Below are positions 50,321 to 58,759 of a stretch of DNA of 64,000 nucleotides, piece after piece; within the stretch, counting starts at the first letter, position 1, and each line of letters starts with the position of its first letter. Origin of the DNA: Streptomyces caelestis (lineage in GTDB: Bacteria; Actinomycetota; Actinomycetes; Streptomycetales; Streptomycetaceae); the NCBI RefSeq assembly GCF_014205255.1, contig NZ_JACHNE010000001.1, positions 8,370,001 to 8,434,000 of the forward strand, written 5' to 3'. The notes below the pieces were generated by a model. That model was not told the origin of the DNA. It saw only the letters and a program-made list of their open reading frames with translations, and ran no database searches. The translations under genes were made by a program, and so were the position numbers.

Positions 50321-51499
50321 GTGCACCTCGAATACACGCCCGAGCAGCAGCGGCTGCGCACCGAACTGCGCGCCTACTTCGCCGAGCTGGTCCCGGACCA
50401 CGCGTACGCCCGGCAGGGCGATCCGGCCGCCCGGAAGCGGTTCTACCGCGAGACCATCCGGCGGCTCGGCGCGGACGGCTGGCTCGGCGTGGGCTGGCCC
50501 GAGGAGTACGGCGGGCGCGGCCTGACCGCGATGGAGCAGTTCATCTTCTTCGACGAGGCCGCCCAGGCCGGCGTCCCGCTGCCGCTCATGGCGCTGAACA
50601 CCGTCGGCCCGACGATCATGCAGTACGGCACCGAGGAGCAGAAGGCGTACTTCCTGCCGAGGATCCTCTCCGGCGAGATCGACTTCGCCATCGGCTACAG
50701 CGAGCCCGGCGCGGGCACCGACCTCGCGTCACTGCGGACCCGCGCGGTACGGGACGGCGACGACTACGTCGTCAACGGCCAGAAGATCTGGACGACCAAC
50801 GGCGACACGGCGGACTGGGTGTGGCTGGCGGTCCGTACGGACCCCGCCGCCCCGCCGCACAAGGGCATCACCATGCTCCTGGTGCCGACCACCGACCCCG
50901 GCTACTCCTGCACCCTCATCAACACCCTCGCCTCGCACGACACCACGGCCAGCTACTACGAGAACGTCCGTGTCCCCGTCTCCCACCGGGTCGGCGCCGA
51001 GAACCAGGGCTGGCGGCTGATCACCAACCAGCTCAACCACGAACGCGTGACACTGGCCGCCCACGGCACGATGGCGATCCGCGCCCTGCACGACGTACAG
51101 CACTGGGCGATGGAGACCAAGCTCGCCGATGGCCGCCACGTCGCCGACCTGCCCTGGGTGCGCCGCCTCCTGGCCCGGACCCACGCCCGGCTGGACGCGC
51201 TGAAGCTGCTCAACTGGCGGATGGTCGGCGCCGTCCAGGACGGCACCCTCACCCCGCAGGACGCCTCCGCCGTCAAGGTCTACGGCTCCGAGGCCCGGCG
51301 CGACGCCTACGCCTGGCTCATGGAGATCGTCGCCGCCCCCGGCACTCTGAAGGAGGGCTCGGCCGGCGCGGTCCTGCACGGCGAGCTGGAACGCGGCTAC
51401 CGCTCGGCGGTCATCTTCACCTTCGGCGGCGGCAACAACGAGATCCAGCGGGAAATCATCTCGTGGATCGGGCTGGGGATGCCGCGGGTCCGGCGCTGA
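50321..51499 (+). CDS. Acyl-CoA dehydrogenase, possibly of steroid catabolism
   Basis: A 392-residue flavoprotein oxidising an acyl-CoA at C2-C3. Both family signatures are visible: FAIGYSEPGAGTDLASLRT near 125-143 and FGGGNNEIQREIISWIGLG at the end, with GWPEEYGGRGLTAMEQFIFF and QNQGWRLI-type segments. The catalytic Glu cannot be assigned with confidence; the GGGNNEIQ region resembles FadE homologues that act as heterodimers in cholesterol side-chain degradation. TGGAGG precedes GTG 50321. A KstR-like box upstream suggests a steroid substrate. No partner subunit is adjacent. Confidence 0.88.
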   Translation: MHLEYTPEQQRLRTELRAYFAELVPDHAYARQGDPAARKRFYRETIRRLGADGWLGVGWPEEYGGRGLTAMEQFIFFDEAAQAGVPLPLMALNTVGPTIMQYGTEEQKAYFLPRILSGEIDFAIGYSEPGAGTDLASLRTRAVRDGDDYVVNGQKIWTTNGDTADWVWLAVRTDPAAPPHKGITMLLVPTTDPGYSCTLINTLASHDTTASYYENVRVPVSHRVGAENQGWRLITNQLNHERVTLAAHGTMAIRALHDVQHWAMETKLADGRHVADLPWVRRLLARTHARLDALKLLNWRMVGAVQDGTLTPQDASAVKVYGSEARRDAYAWLMEIVAAPGTLKEGSAGAVLHGELERGYRSAVIFTFGGGNNEIQREIISWIGLGMPRVRR

Positions 51500-51520
51500 C
51501 CGTGCCTGTGACGAGGATTT

Positions 51521-51550
51521 ATAGTTGGCACAAAAGAGGGATAGTTGGCA
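51521..51550. repeat. Two copies of ATAGTTGGCA exactly 20 bases apart
   Basis: Direct repeats at 51521-51530 and 51541-51550 in a short AT-rich patch just after the acyl-CoA dehydrogenase. Spacing of two helical turns suggests a cooperatively bound protein site or the edge of an inserted segment. No gene on either side clearly uses it. Confidence 0.5.
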
Positions 51551-51762
51551 TCAAGATCACCGTCATTCTCAGAGGTGACGGCGCATCACTTCGGTGCACC
51601 TGGCTCGGGCCGCGTTCGAGCGGTCCCGGGGGTACGGGATTCCGAGGTTCATGCCGCTGTCTGTGTCGATCGGTGGCTGCTGCCAGGCGAGGCTCATCTG
51701 AGCGCCGGCTTCCGCTCGCGCCGTGGCCACGAGGGTTGCGTAGGGGCCTGCGACGGTTGTGG

Positions 51763-51918
51763 GAGGCACAAACCGCTGTTGACGTTGGTGAACGTGACGT
51801 AACCGCCTGTCGCCGCCGTCTTGCGCCAGAGTTGATGCGTGCCGCCGTGGCAGGTCCACTGATCGGCCGTCGCACCGTCGGCGGTGGAGCCACCGGGGAT
51901 TTCCAGGCATTTCCCGCA
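51763..51918 (-). pseudogene. Ricin-type beta-trefoil (CBM13) remnant
   Basis: About 52 residues in the minus frame read CGKCLEIPGGSTADGATADQ, then WTCHGGTHQLWRKTAATGGY and VTFTNVNSGLCL, a single ricin-B/CBM13 subdomain (CLD-like, Q-W-like and GLCL motifs). Neither an N-terminal catalytic domain nor the remaining subdomains are present, and frames on both sides are incoherent. It is the trace of a secreted carbohydrate-binding enzyme. The rest of the 690 bases between 51,500 and 52,186 holds no intact gene. Confidence 0.65.
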
Positions 51919-52111
51919 GGGCGGGCGCGCGCGCTGACGCTCCGGTGTGGGGCCGATCGCCGCCACGAGAGGCCGCGAAGCTGCCCGGCTACCCTCCTGG
52001 CGGGACGCCACCCCTGACGCTCTCCCAGTAACTGTTGGACGGATACATTCGCATACGCGGACTCTTTGCATCCGGCAAGGGAGAATTTCCTCCCCCTCAC
52101 AGAACGGATGT

Positions 52112-52168
52112 CCGGTGCGAGGCTGTGCGGCGTCAGCACTCCCCGCGGCCAGTCGCGGTTCGCACCGG
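52112..52168 (+). promoter_or_regulatory. Long-range hairpin in the MFS leader
   Basis: CCGGTGCGA (52112-52120) pairs perfectly with TCGCACCGG (52160-52168), closing a 39-base loop that has further GC pairing possibilities. It ends just at the GGAAAGAG ribosome site of the MFS gene, 19 bases before the ATG, so its folding could affect translation. Confidence 0.42.
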
Positions 52169-52186
52169 AAAGAGAACACCACTCAG

Positions 52187-53422
52187 ATGCCACCCCTGAC
52201 CGACGACCGATCCGCCAAGCTGCCTTTCGTCGTCCTGGTGCTGGCAGCCGGGATCTTTCTGATGGGCACCACCGAGTTCGTCATCGCGGGCCTGCTGCCC
52301 GAGATCTCGGACGATCTGGGCGTCAGTGTGTCCCACGCGGGGCTGCTGATCACGGCCTTCGCGGTAGGCATGATCGTCGGCGCACCGGCGATGGCGATCG
52401 CGACGCTGCGCCTGCCGCGGCGGTTCACGCTGGTCCTCGCGCTCACCGTCTTCGCGCTCGGCCACGTGGTCGCCGCGCTCAGTCCGTCCTTCGCGGTCGT
52501 GCTCGCGGCTCGCGTGGTGACCGCACTGGCCACAGGTACCTTCTGGTCCGTCGCCGCAGTCGTGGCGACAACCGCGGCAGGACCGGCAATGACGTCCCGG
52601 GCCCTGGGCATGCTGCTCGGGGGCATGACCGTGGCCAACATCGCCAGCGTACCGCTGGGCTCGTGGCTGGGGCAGGTATCCAACTGGCGGGGGCCGTTCT
52701 GGGTGCTGGCCGCCCTGTCGGCCGCCGCGGCGGCGGTCATCGGCCGGTACACCCCCGACGAGGAGCAGCGCGAAGCGCGTTCTGTCCGGGCTGAGTTCGC
52801 CGCGCTGTGCCAGGGCCGGGTCTGGCTGGCGCTGAGTGCCATCGCGTTGCTCATGGGAGGTGTCCTGGCGACCTACACCTACATCTCGCCCCTGCTCACC
52901 GAGCGGGCCCAGATCCCCGCCGCGGCTGTGCCCCTGGTCCTGACCGGCTACGGTGCGGGCGCCCTGCTGGGCACCACGGTCGGCGGGCGCCTGGGCGACC
53001 GTCGGCCGCTCGCCACCCTCATCACGGCCGCCGCCACGAGCAGCCTGATCCTGCTCCTGCTGGTGTTCTTCTCCACGAGCCCCGTGGTGACCGTCGTCCT
53101 GGTGACGGTCATGGGGGTGACCGCGTTCGCCGCCTCCCCGGTGCTCGGCGCGCTGGTCCGGCGCTTCGCCGGTTCCGCGCCCACGCTCGCCTCCGCGCTG
53201 GCCAGTTCGTCGTCCAACGTGGGCGTCGCCGTCGGCTCCTGGGTCGCGGGCATCGCCCTGGCCTCACCACTGCGGCAGGCCGGGCCTCCGCTGGTCGGCA
53301 CGGTGACGGCCGCCCTGACCCTCGTACCGCTGACCGCGCTCGTGCTGATGCGCGCCACCCGATCTGACGACCACGCCGCCGCCAGCGACCCTTCACCCCG
53401 TGGTCGAGCCCGGGTGGGGTGA
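52187..53422 (+). CDS. MFS drug/sugar efflux transporter (DHA1 type)
   Basis: A 411-residue twelve-helix major facilitator. It opens with LPFVVLVLAAGIFLMGTTEF and VIAGLLPEISDDLGVS, the typical start of the AraJ/YdhP/Cml-type DHA1 group (TTEFVIAGLLP). RVVTALATGTFWSVAAVVAT, the motif C-like GMLLGGMTVANIASVPLGSW and QVSNWRGPFWVLAALS are characteristic. It exports drugs or arabinose-like sugars. Its stop overlaps a GTG (GTGA) of the alpha-galactosidase frame; a second possible start of that gene lies 51 bases further on. Confidence 0.88.
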   Translation: MPPLTDDRSAKLPFVVLVLAAGIFLMGTTEFVIAGLLPEISDDLGVSVSHAGLLITAFAVGMIVGAPAMAIATLRLPRRFTLVLALTVFALGHVVAALSPSFAVVLAARVVTALATGTFWSVAAVVATTAAGPAMTSRALGMLLGGMTVANIASVPLGSWLGQVSNWRGPFWVLAALSAAAAAVIGRYTPDEEQREARSVRAEFAALCQGRVWLALSAIALLMGGVLATYTYISPLLTERAQIPAAAVPLVLTGYGAGALLGTTVGGRLGDRRPLATLITAAATSSLILLLLVFFSTSPVVTVVLVTVMGVTAFAASPVLGALVRRFAGSAPTLASALASSSSNVGVAVGSWVAGIALASPLRQAGPPLVGTVTAALTLVPLTALVLMRATRSDDHAAASDPSPRGRARVG

Positions 53423-53472
53423 CGAAGCCGCACCTACAGATCCCCGTAGTGAGACTGCCGAGAGGGGCCATC

Positions 53473-55632
53473 GTGACTACTCCGACCGAAGCCGCAGCCG
53501 AGGGCGTCATTCATCTCCGCGCAGCAGGTGTGAGCCTGGTACTCGACCTGCGGGGCAACGGTCTGCCCGCCGTTCTGCACTGGGGCACCGACCTCGGTGA
53601 CCTCAGCCGCCAGGACCTGCACCGGTTGGCCGAGGCCGTCACCATGCTGCCGATCGCGGCATTCCCCGACGCCGTACCGCGTGCCGCACTGCTGCCCGAA
53701 CACGGCACCGGCTGGCCCGGACAGCCCGGACTCACGGGACACCGTCAGGGAGCCGACTGGTCACCCCTGTTCACCCGCGACTCACTGGAACTGGAAACCG
53801 CAGCACAATCCGTGAAGGTGCGGGCCACCGACGCCGCAGCCAGGCTCAGCCTGGTACTGGAAGCCGGACTCACCGCGTCCGGTCTCGTGCGCATGCGAGC
53901 CGCCGTACGCAACGACGACCCGGACCGCGACTACACCCTCAACGGCTTGCTGCTCACCCTGCCGGTCCCCGACACCGCCACCGAGCTGCTCGACCTCACC
54001 GGCCGCTGGTGCCGCGAACGCGCTCCGCAACGCCGGTCCTTCACCCACGGCACCTGGTTGCGCGAGACTCGCAGTGGGCGCACCGGCCACGACGCCCCTC
54101 TTGTCCTGGCGGCCGGCACACCCGGCTTCGGCTTCGGCACCGGCGAGGTATGGGGCCTGCACCTGGCCTGGAGCGGCAACCACCGCGTACTGGCCGAGCG
54201 ACTCCCCACCGGCCGTCCGGTCATCGCTGCCGGCGAACTGCTGTTGCCGGGCGAGGTCATCCTCGGCCCGGGCGAGGAGTACACCGGCCCGTGGCTGTAC
54301 GCCTCCCACAGCGGCCAGGGGCTCGACGGCCTCTCCGCCCGCTTCCACGACCACCTCCGCTCCCGTCCCGGCCACCCCAACCGCCCTCGCCCGGTGGTGC
54401 TCAACACCTGGGAGGCCGTCTACTTCGACCACGATCTCGACCGGCTCACCCACCTTGCCGACCGCGGCGCCGAGGTCGGCGTGGAGCGTTTCGTCCTGGA
54501 CGACGGCTGGTTCCGGCACCGTCGTGACGACCGGGCGGGCCTCGGCGACTGGTACGTCGACGAGACCGTGTGGCCGACGGGACTTCATCCGCTCATCGAC
54601 CACGTTCGCGGCCTCGGCATGGAGTTCGGCCTGTGGGTCGAGCCGGAAATGGTCAACCCCGACTCCGACCTGGCCCGGGTCCACCCCGAATGGATCCTGG
54701 CCACCGGCGGCCGCACCCCCGCCGACCGCCGCTCCCAGCAGGTCCTGGACCTCACTCACCCCGAGGCGTACGCCCACATCCTGCAGCGGCTCGACGCCCT
54801 GCTCAGCGAGTACGACATCGCCTACCTCAAGTGGGACCACAACCGCGAACTGGTCGACGCCGGCCACGCACCGGGCGGCGAGCCCGCCGTGCACGCCCAG
54901 ACCCTCGCCGTCTACGCCCTGCTGGACGATCTGCGCCGACGCCACCCCGGCCTGGAGATCGAGTCCTGCGCTAGCGGCGGCGGACGCGTCGACCTCGCGA
55001 TCCTGGAGCGCACCGACCGCGTCTGGGCCAGCGACTGCAACGACGCCCTGGAACGCCAGTCGATCAATCGCTGGACCCAGCTGCTCCTGCCGCCCGAACT
55101 CATCGGCTCGCACGTCGGCGCCGCCCGTTCTCACACCACCGGTCGCACCCACGACCTGGCCTTCCGGGCGGGCACCGCGATCTTCGGTCACCTCGGCATC
55201 GAATGGGACCTCACCCGCACAACCGAGACCGAACGCGCCGAACTGGCACACTGGATCACCCTGTACAAACAGCTGCGCGGGCTGCTGCACACCGGCCGCG
55301 TCGTACGCATCGACCACCCCGACCCGGCCTTGTGGGCACACGGCGTCATCCCCCACGACCGCACCGAAGCCATCTTCGCCCTCACCGCCATGGCCACCCC
55401 GATCTCCGCCCAGCCCGGCACGCTACGACTGCGCGGCCTCGATCCCGACGCCACTTACCGCCTGCGCCCGCTGCCGCCCGCCGACCAGGCACCCGGCATG
55501 GAGCGCGGCACCCCCGCATGGTGCACCAAGGGCGGCATCACCCTGCCCGGCACGGTCCTGGAACACGTCGGCATCCAGATCCCCAACCTCCACCCGGAAC
55601 AACTGCTTCTGCTGCGGCTGGCGAAAGCCTGA
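53473..55632 (+). CDS. GH36 alpha-galactosidase
   Basis: A 719-residue glycoside hydrolase of family 36 that releases terminal alpha-galactose from melibiose/raffinose-type sugars. The N-terminal beta-sandwich (VSLVLDLRGNGLPAVLHWG) precedes the TIM barrel. The nucleophile is Asp455 in AYLKWDHNRE and the acid/base is one of Asp521/Asp524 in WASDCNDALERQ. PVVLNTWEAVYFDHD, ERFVLDDGWFRHR and EFGLWVEPEMVNPDSDLA are classical GH36 stretches. No signal peptide, so cytoplasmic. GAGAGGGG precedes GTG 53473; an alternative GTG at 53419 overlaps the upstream stop. Confidence 0.92.
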   Translation: MTTPTEAAAEGVIHLRAAGVSLVLDLRGNGLPAVLHWGTDLGDLSRQDLHRLAEAVTMLPIAAFPDAVPRAALLPEHGTGWPGQPGLTGHRQGADWSPLFTRDSLELETAAQSVKVRATDAAARLSLVLEAGLTASGLVRMRAAVRNDDPDRDYTLNGLLLTLPVPDTATELLDLTGRWCRERAPQRRSFTHGTWLRETRSGRTGHDAPLVLAAGTPGFGFGTGEVWGLHLAWSGNHRVLAERLPTGRPVIAAGELLLPGEVILGPGEEYTGPWLYASHSGQGLDGLSARFHDHLRSRPGHPNRPRPVVLNTWEAVYFDHDLDRLTHLADRGAEVGVERFVLDDGWFRHRRDDRAGLGDWYVDETVWPTGLHPLIDHVRGLGMEFGLWVEPEMVNPDSDLARVHPEWILATGGRTPADRRSQQVLDLTHPEAYAHILQRLDALLSEYDIAYLKWDHNRELVDAGHAPGGEPAVHAQTLAVYALLDDLRRRHPGLEIESCASGGGRVDLAILERTDRVWASDCNDALERQSINRWTQLLLPPELIGSHVGAARSHTTGRTHDLAFRAGTAIFGHLGIEWDLTRTTETERAELAHWITLYKQLRGLLHTGRVVRIDHPDPALWAHGVIPHDRTEAIFALTAMATPISAQPGTLRLRGLDPDATYRLRPLPPADQAPGMERGTPAWCTKGGITLPGTVLEHVGIQIPNLHPEQLLLLRLAKA

Positions 55633-55687
55633 CCCCGCCACCCTCGGTCTCCGCAGGCTCTGCACTGCGGGCCTCGCGAAGTGGGAA

Positions 55688-55747
55688 GCCGCCACCGGCA
55701 CCCGATCAGGACGTGCCGGGGCTGGCGGCCGCGCTGACAGCTCTTTT
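55688..55747. terminator. Composite hairpin and T run between convergent genes
   Basis: GCCGCC with GGCGGC and, inside, CCGGCAC with GTGCCGG form a two-part stem (55688-55729), followed on the plus strand by CTCTTTTTG. It ends the alpha-galactosidase transcript and may also serve the convergent MmyB gene. Confidence 0.65.
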
Positions 55748-55769
55748 TGTCGCCCGAGTGGCTCGTCGG

Positions 55770-56729
55770 TCAGTCGGGTGTCTCGGCCGAGTCGGCCGGC
55801 TCGGATTCGTTGGCCGATGTGGACCGCTCGATGTCGTTGTTGGTCGCGGCCCAGCTGGCCAGCAGGTTCAGGGCGTCCTGCGTGGGTGAGGCGGGCTCGG
55901 CGGTGTAGGTGAGGAGGAACTGGCTGGGGCCGTCGGGGAGCGGGAAGGTTTCGAAGGGCAGGTCGAGGTCGCCGACGACCGGGTGGTGGAGGAGCTTCAC
56001 GCCGGTGGTGTGCATGCGGACGTTGTGGGCCGCCCAGCGGCGGCGGAATTCTTCGCTGCGGGTTGACAGCTCCCCGATAAGGTCCGTCAGCCGCCGGTCG
56101 TAGAGGTCGCGGCCGGCCTCGGCGCGCAGCATGGCGACCGTGTCGTTGGCGACTTCGTCCCAGTGGCGGAAGAACTCGGTCGCGTGCGGGCTGAGAAAGA
56201 CGAACCGGGCGTTGTTCGGCGGCCGTAGCGGGTCGGCGTAGACGGGGGAGAACAGGGCGCGCCCGAGGGGGTTGGCGGCCAGGATGTCCCCGCGTCCGCT
56301 GAGGATGAACGCGGGTGTGCCGGCCATCGAGTCGAGGACGCGCTGCACCGCGGGCCGGACCCGCTGCTGGGCCGGCCGGCGGCGTGGCGGGCGGGTCGTG
56401 CCGGCGCCGCGCAGGAGGTCGAGCAGGTGGATGCGTTCGGCCTCGTCGAGTTGAAGTGCTTGAGCGATGCCTTCGATGACGCTCTCGGAGACTCCGGTGG
56501 CGTTGCCGCGCTCCAGCCGGGTGTAGTACTCGCTGGAGATGCCCGCGAGGAGGGCGACCTCCTCGCGGCGCAGCCCGGTGACCCGTCGGCGCTCTCCGCC
56601 GTACAGGGGCAGTCCGGCCTGCTCGGGGGTGACCCTGGCCCGTCGCGTGCCCAGGAATTCCCGGATCTCAGCGCGGAAGTCATCACGGATGTCGCGGTTG
56701 CCGCCATGCGGGTCGTTTCTTCCTGCCAT
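55770..56729 (-). CDS. XRE-family regulator with MmyB ligand-binding domain, copy 1
   Basis: A 319-residue regulator. The helix-turn-helix occupies about 15-90 (EIREFLGTRRARVTPEQAGL, VTGLRREEVALLAGISSEYY, TRLERGNATGVSESVIEG), then the MmyB-like domain spans about 120-300 (GTPAFILSGRGDILAANPLG, FFRHWDEVANDTVAMLRAEA, LLHHPVVGDLDLPFETFPLP). Such regulators bind medium-chain fatty acids or related ligands and usually sit beside the redox genes they control. Divergent from an SDR gene with a palindromic region between. ATG 56729 (MAGRNDPHGG) is chosen. Confidence 0.92.
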   Translation of the reverse strand: MAGRNDPHGGNRDIRDDFRAEIREFLGTRRARVTPEQAGLPLYGGERRRVTGLRREEVALLAGISSEYYTRLERGNATGVSESVIEGIAQALQLDEAERIHLLDLLRGAGTTRPPRRRPAQQRVRPAVQRVLDSMAGTPAFILSGRGDILAANPLGRALFSPVYADPLRPPNNARFVFLSPHATEFFRHWDEVANDTVAMLRAEAGRDLYDRRLTDLIGELSTRSEEFRRRWAAHNVRMHTTGVKLLHHPVVGDLDLPFETFPLPDGPSQFLLTYTAEPASPTQDALNLLASWAATNNDIERSTSANESEPADSAETPD

Positions 56730-56762
56730 GCGCTTCACTCTACGAGCGCTTCCGCCGGGTTG

Positions 56763-56795
56763 GGGGTCCCTGTCAGTGACCCCCTCATCAGGGAC
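56763..56795. promoter_or_regulatory. Nested inverted repeats in the MmyB/SDR divergent region
   Basis: GTCCCTG (56766-56772) and CAGGGAC (56789-56795) form one inverted repeat; GGGGTC (56763-56768) and GACCCC (56778-56783) form another. On the minus strand the same bases read as two direct half sites, GTCCCTGATGA and GTCACTGACA. Location 35-65 bases upstream of the MmyB gene suggests its autoregulatory operator. Confidence 0.55.
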
Positions 56796-56974
56796 TCCCA
56801 CCCTCACGTGGCAGCCGGTTTTCTTGGTGGTGCACCGCCCACGGCGGGCTGAACCGTCCGGACGGACGGCGCTCGTGCCGCCGGGCCAAGCCCCCTCCGC
56901 GGCGCTGTCGGCGCTGCATGCGTCACCCCGTACACAGCGGGTGCCGGATCACGGCGCCTGAAAGGAAACCCCTC

Positions 56975-57820
56975 ATGAGCAAGGTCATTCTCGTCACCGG
57001 TGCCGGTCGCGGTCTGGGCACGGACATCGCCCGCGAGGCCCTCGCCGCAGGCCACCGGGTCGTCGCCACCGGCCGCCGCCCCGAAGAGGTCGAAAAGACC
57101 CTCGGCGGGCCGCAGGAGAATCTGCTGGTCACCAGGCTCGACGTCACCAGCCTGGAGGACGCCGAGGCCGCCGCGCAGGCCGCCGTCGACCGCTTCGGCC
57201 GCATCGACGTTCTGATCAACAACGCCGGGAACCTCTTCACCGGCTACTTCGAGGAGATCTCGCCCGCGCAGATGCGCCGGCAGTTCGAGACGAACCTCTT
57301 CGGCCCGATGAACGTCACCCGCGCCGTCCTTCCCCACATGCGAGCACAGCGCTCCGGCCACGTCATCACCATCACCTCGACCGCCGGGCTGGTCGGCATG
57401 GAGTTCACCTCCGCCTACGCCGCCTCCAAGTTCGCGGAAGAGGGCTGGATGGAGTCCCTGCGCTACGACGTCGAGCCGTACAACATCCACACCACGATCG
57501 TGGAGCCTGGCTACTTCCGCACCGAACTCCTCGTGGACGGCTCCACCACCTGGCCAGAGCTGTCCATCGACGACTACGCCCCGCGCACCGCCCCGAGGAT
57601 CGAGGGCATGAAGGGCATGAACGGGAAGCAGCCCGGCGATCCCGCCAAGCTCGCCCGCGCCCTGCTGACCATCGCCGGCCAGGAGAAGCCACTGCTGCGC
57701 TTCGTCGCGGGCGCCGACGCTATCGAGGCCGCCGAGGCCAAGGCGCAGGAGCTCCTCGCCCAGGCCGAGGCCTCCCGCGAACTGGGCGGCAGCCTGGCCT
57801 ACGACGACGCCCGCGCCTGA
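56975..57820 (+). CDS. Short-chain dehydrogenase/reductase
   Basis: A 281-residue classical SDR. Rossmann motif VTGAGRGLG near 7-15, RIDVLINNAGNLF, catalytic Ser in ITSTAGLVG, Tyr and Lys in YAASKFAEEG, and VEPGYFRTELL after it. It oxidises or reduces an alcohol/carbonyl with NAD(P). AAAGGAAA precedes the ATG. Divergent from the MmyB regulator and likely its target. A copy of its last coding bases recurs 750 bases downstream. Confidence 0.92.
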   Translation: MSKVILVTGAGRGLGTDIAREALAAGHRVVATGRRPEEVEKTLGGPQENLLVTRLDVTSLEDAEAAAQAAVDRFGRIDVLINNAGNLFTGYFEEISPAQMRRQFETNLFGPMNVTRAVLPHMRAQRSGHVITITSTAGLVGMEFTSAYAASKFAEEGWMESLRYDVEPYNIHTTIVEPGYFRTELLVDGSTTWPELSIDDYAPRTAPRIEGMKGMNGKQPGDPAKLARALLTIAGQEKPLLRFVAGADAIEAAEAKAQELLAQAEASRELGGSLAYDDARA

Positions 57821-57893
57821 GCACCACGCCCCGAATCCCGGCTGGGGCGCAGGGCCGCGCCGGGTGCGTTTCGACAGCATGGAGAGAGTCAGC

Positions 57894-58376
57894 ATGCCCC
57901 TCAAAGGCGAGTACGAGCCGAGCAAGGCGCAGTTTGTACGTGACCAGGTGGAGCTGTACGAAAGCTCCGGCGGTACGCGGGGAACAACGCTGAGCATCCT
58001 GGTCACACGCGAAGAAGACGAGAAGCTCCGGGACCTGCCCGTCGTCATCCTGACCACCCTGGGCACCAAGAGCGGCAAGATCCGCAAGACCCCGGTCATG
58101 AGGGTGGAGCACGACGGCTCCTACGCCGTCGTCGCCTCCATGGCAGGAGCCCCCAGGCACCCGGTCTGGTACCACAACGCGGTCGCCGATCCCCGAGTCG
58201 AGCTACAGGACGGCCCGGTGCGCCAGGACATGCTGGCCCGCGAGGTGACGGGGGACGAGAAGGCCGTGTGGTGGGCCCGAGCCGTCGAGGCGTTCCCCGA
58301 CTACGCCGAGTACCAGAAGAACACGGACCGCGAGATCCCCGTCCTCGTTCTGGAGCCGGCGGCCCACGACCACTGA
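57894..58376 (+). CDS. F420-dependent nitroreductase-family protein (DUF385)
   Basis: A 160-residue split-barrel protein of the DUF385/Ddn family that uses the deazaflavin F420 or FMN. KSGKIRKTPVMRVEHDGSYA with VVASMAGAPRHPVWYHNAVA is the family core (the GAPRHPxWYHN motif binds the cofactor phosphate), followed by VELQDGPVRQDMLAREVTGD. ATG 57894 is preferred; an upstream GTG in frame adds ten residues. It lies 73 bases after the SDR gene in the same direction. Confidence 0.9.
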   Translation: MPLKGEYEPSKAQFVRDQVELYESSGGTRGTTLSILVTREEDEKLRDLPVVILTTLGTKSGKIRKTPVMRVEHDGSYAVVASMAGAPRHPVWYHNAVADPRVELQDGPVRQDMLAREVTGDEKAVWWARAVEAFPDYAEYQKNTDREIPVLVLEPAAHDH

Positions 58377-58504
58377 CCCGGCGCAGCCGGTTCAGCCTGC
58401 GGATCCCCCGCCGCCTGGCCCTGGCAACACCAGCGTCGTACCCCACCCGGCAGCGGCCGGCTCGAATCCCCCATGGTCGGCCAGTGCGCGCCCGGCTTGC
58501 CTGG

Positions 58505-58590
58505 ATGAAGCACATCACGGACGACCGCGGCATCGATGTCCTCGGAAGCCTGACCTACGACGACACCCACGCCTGAGCACCATGCCCCGG
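58505..58590 (+). pseudogene. 3'-end remnant of a second SDR gene
   Basis: 58544-58590 repeats 57787-57833, the last codons and first untranslated bases of the SDR gene, with only a few substitutions: GSLTYDDTHA followed by stop, versus GSLAYDDARA. Upstream the frame reads MKHITDDRGIDVLGSL with no SDR similarity. The rest of the 383 bases between the DUF385 and aldo-keto reductase genes has no recognisable gene. It is a leftover of a tandem duplication. Confidence 0.7.
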
Positions 58591-58759
58591 CCGAGGTCGG
58601 AAGCCGCCGGGAGCACCTACGGCTCTGACTCGCTACCCGAGCAACGGCGCCTGCGCCGACAGCGCGCGGATCACCCCAGCACGGTCCGCCAACTGGTGGC
58701 GCACCCCACTACTCACGACCACCGGCCGGCCTGACGGCCGTCACGACAAGGAGTACCTG

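Noticed and set aside
51569..51757. Continuation of the ricin-domain remnant in another frame
   Set aside because: The sequence in the neighbouring frame matches no trefoil motif and may be chance open frame.
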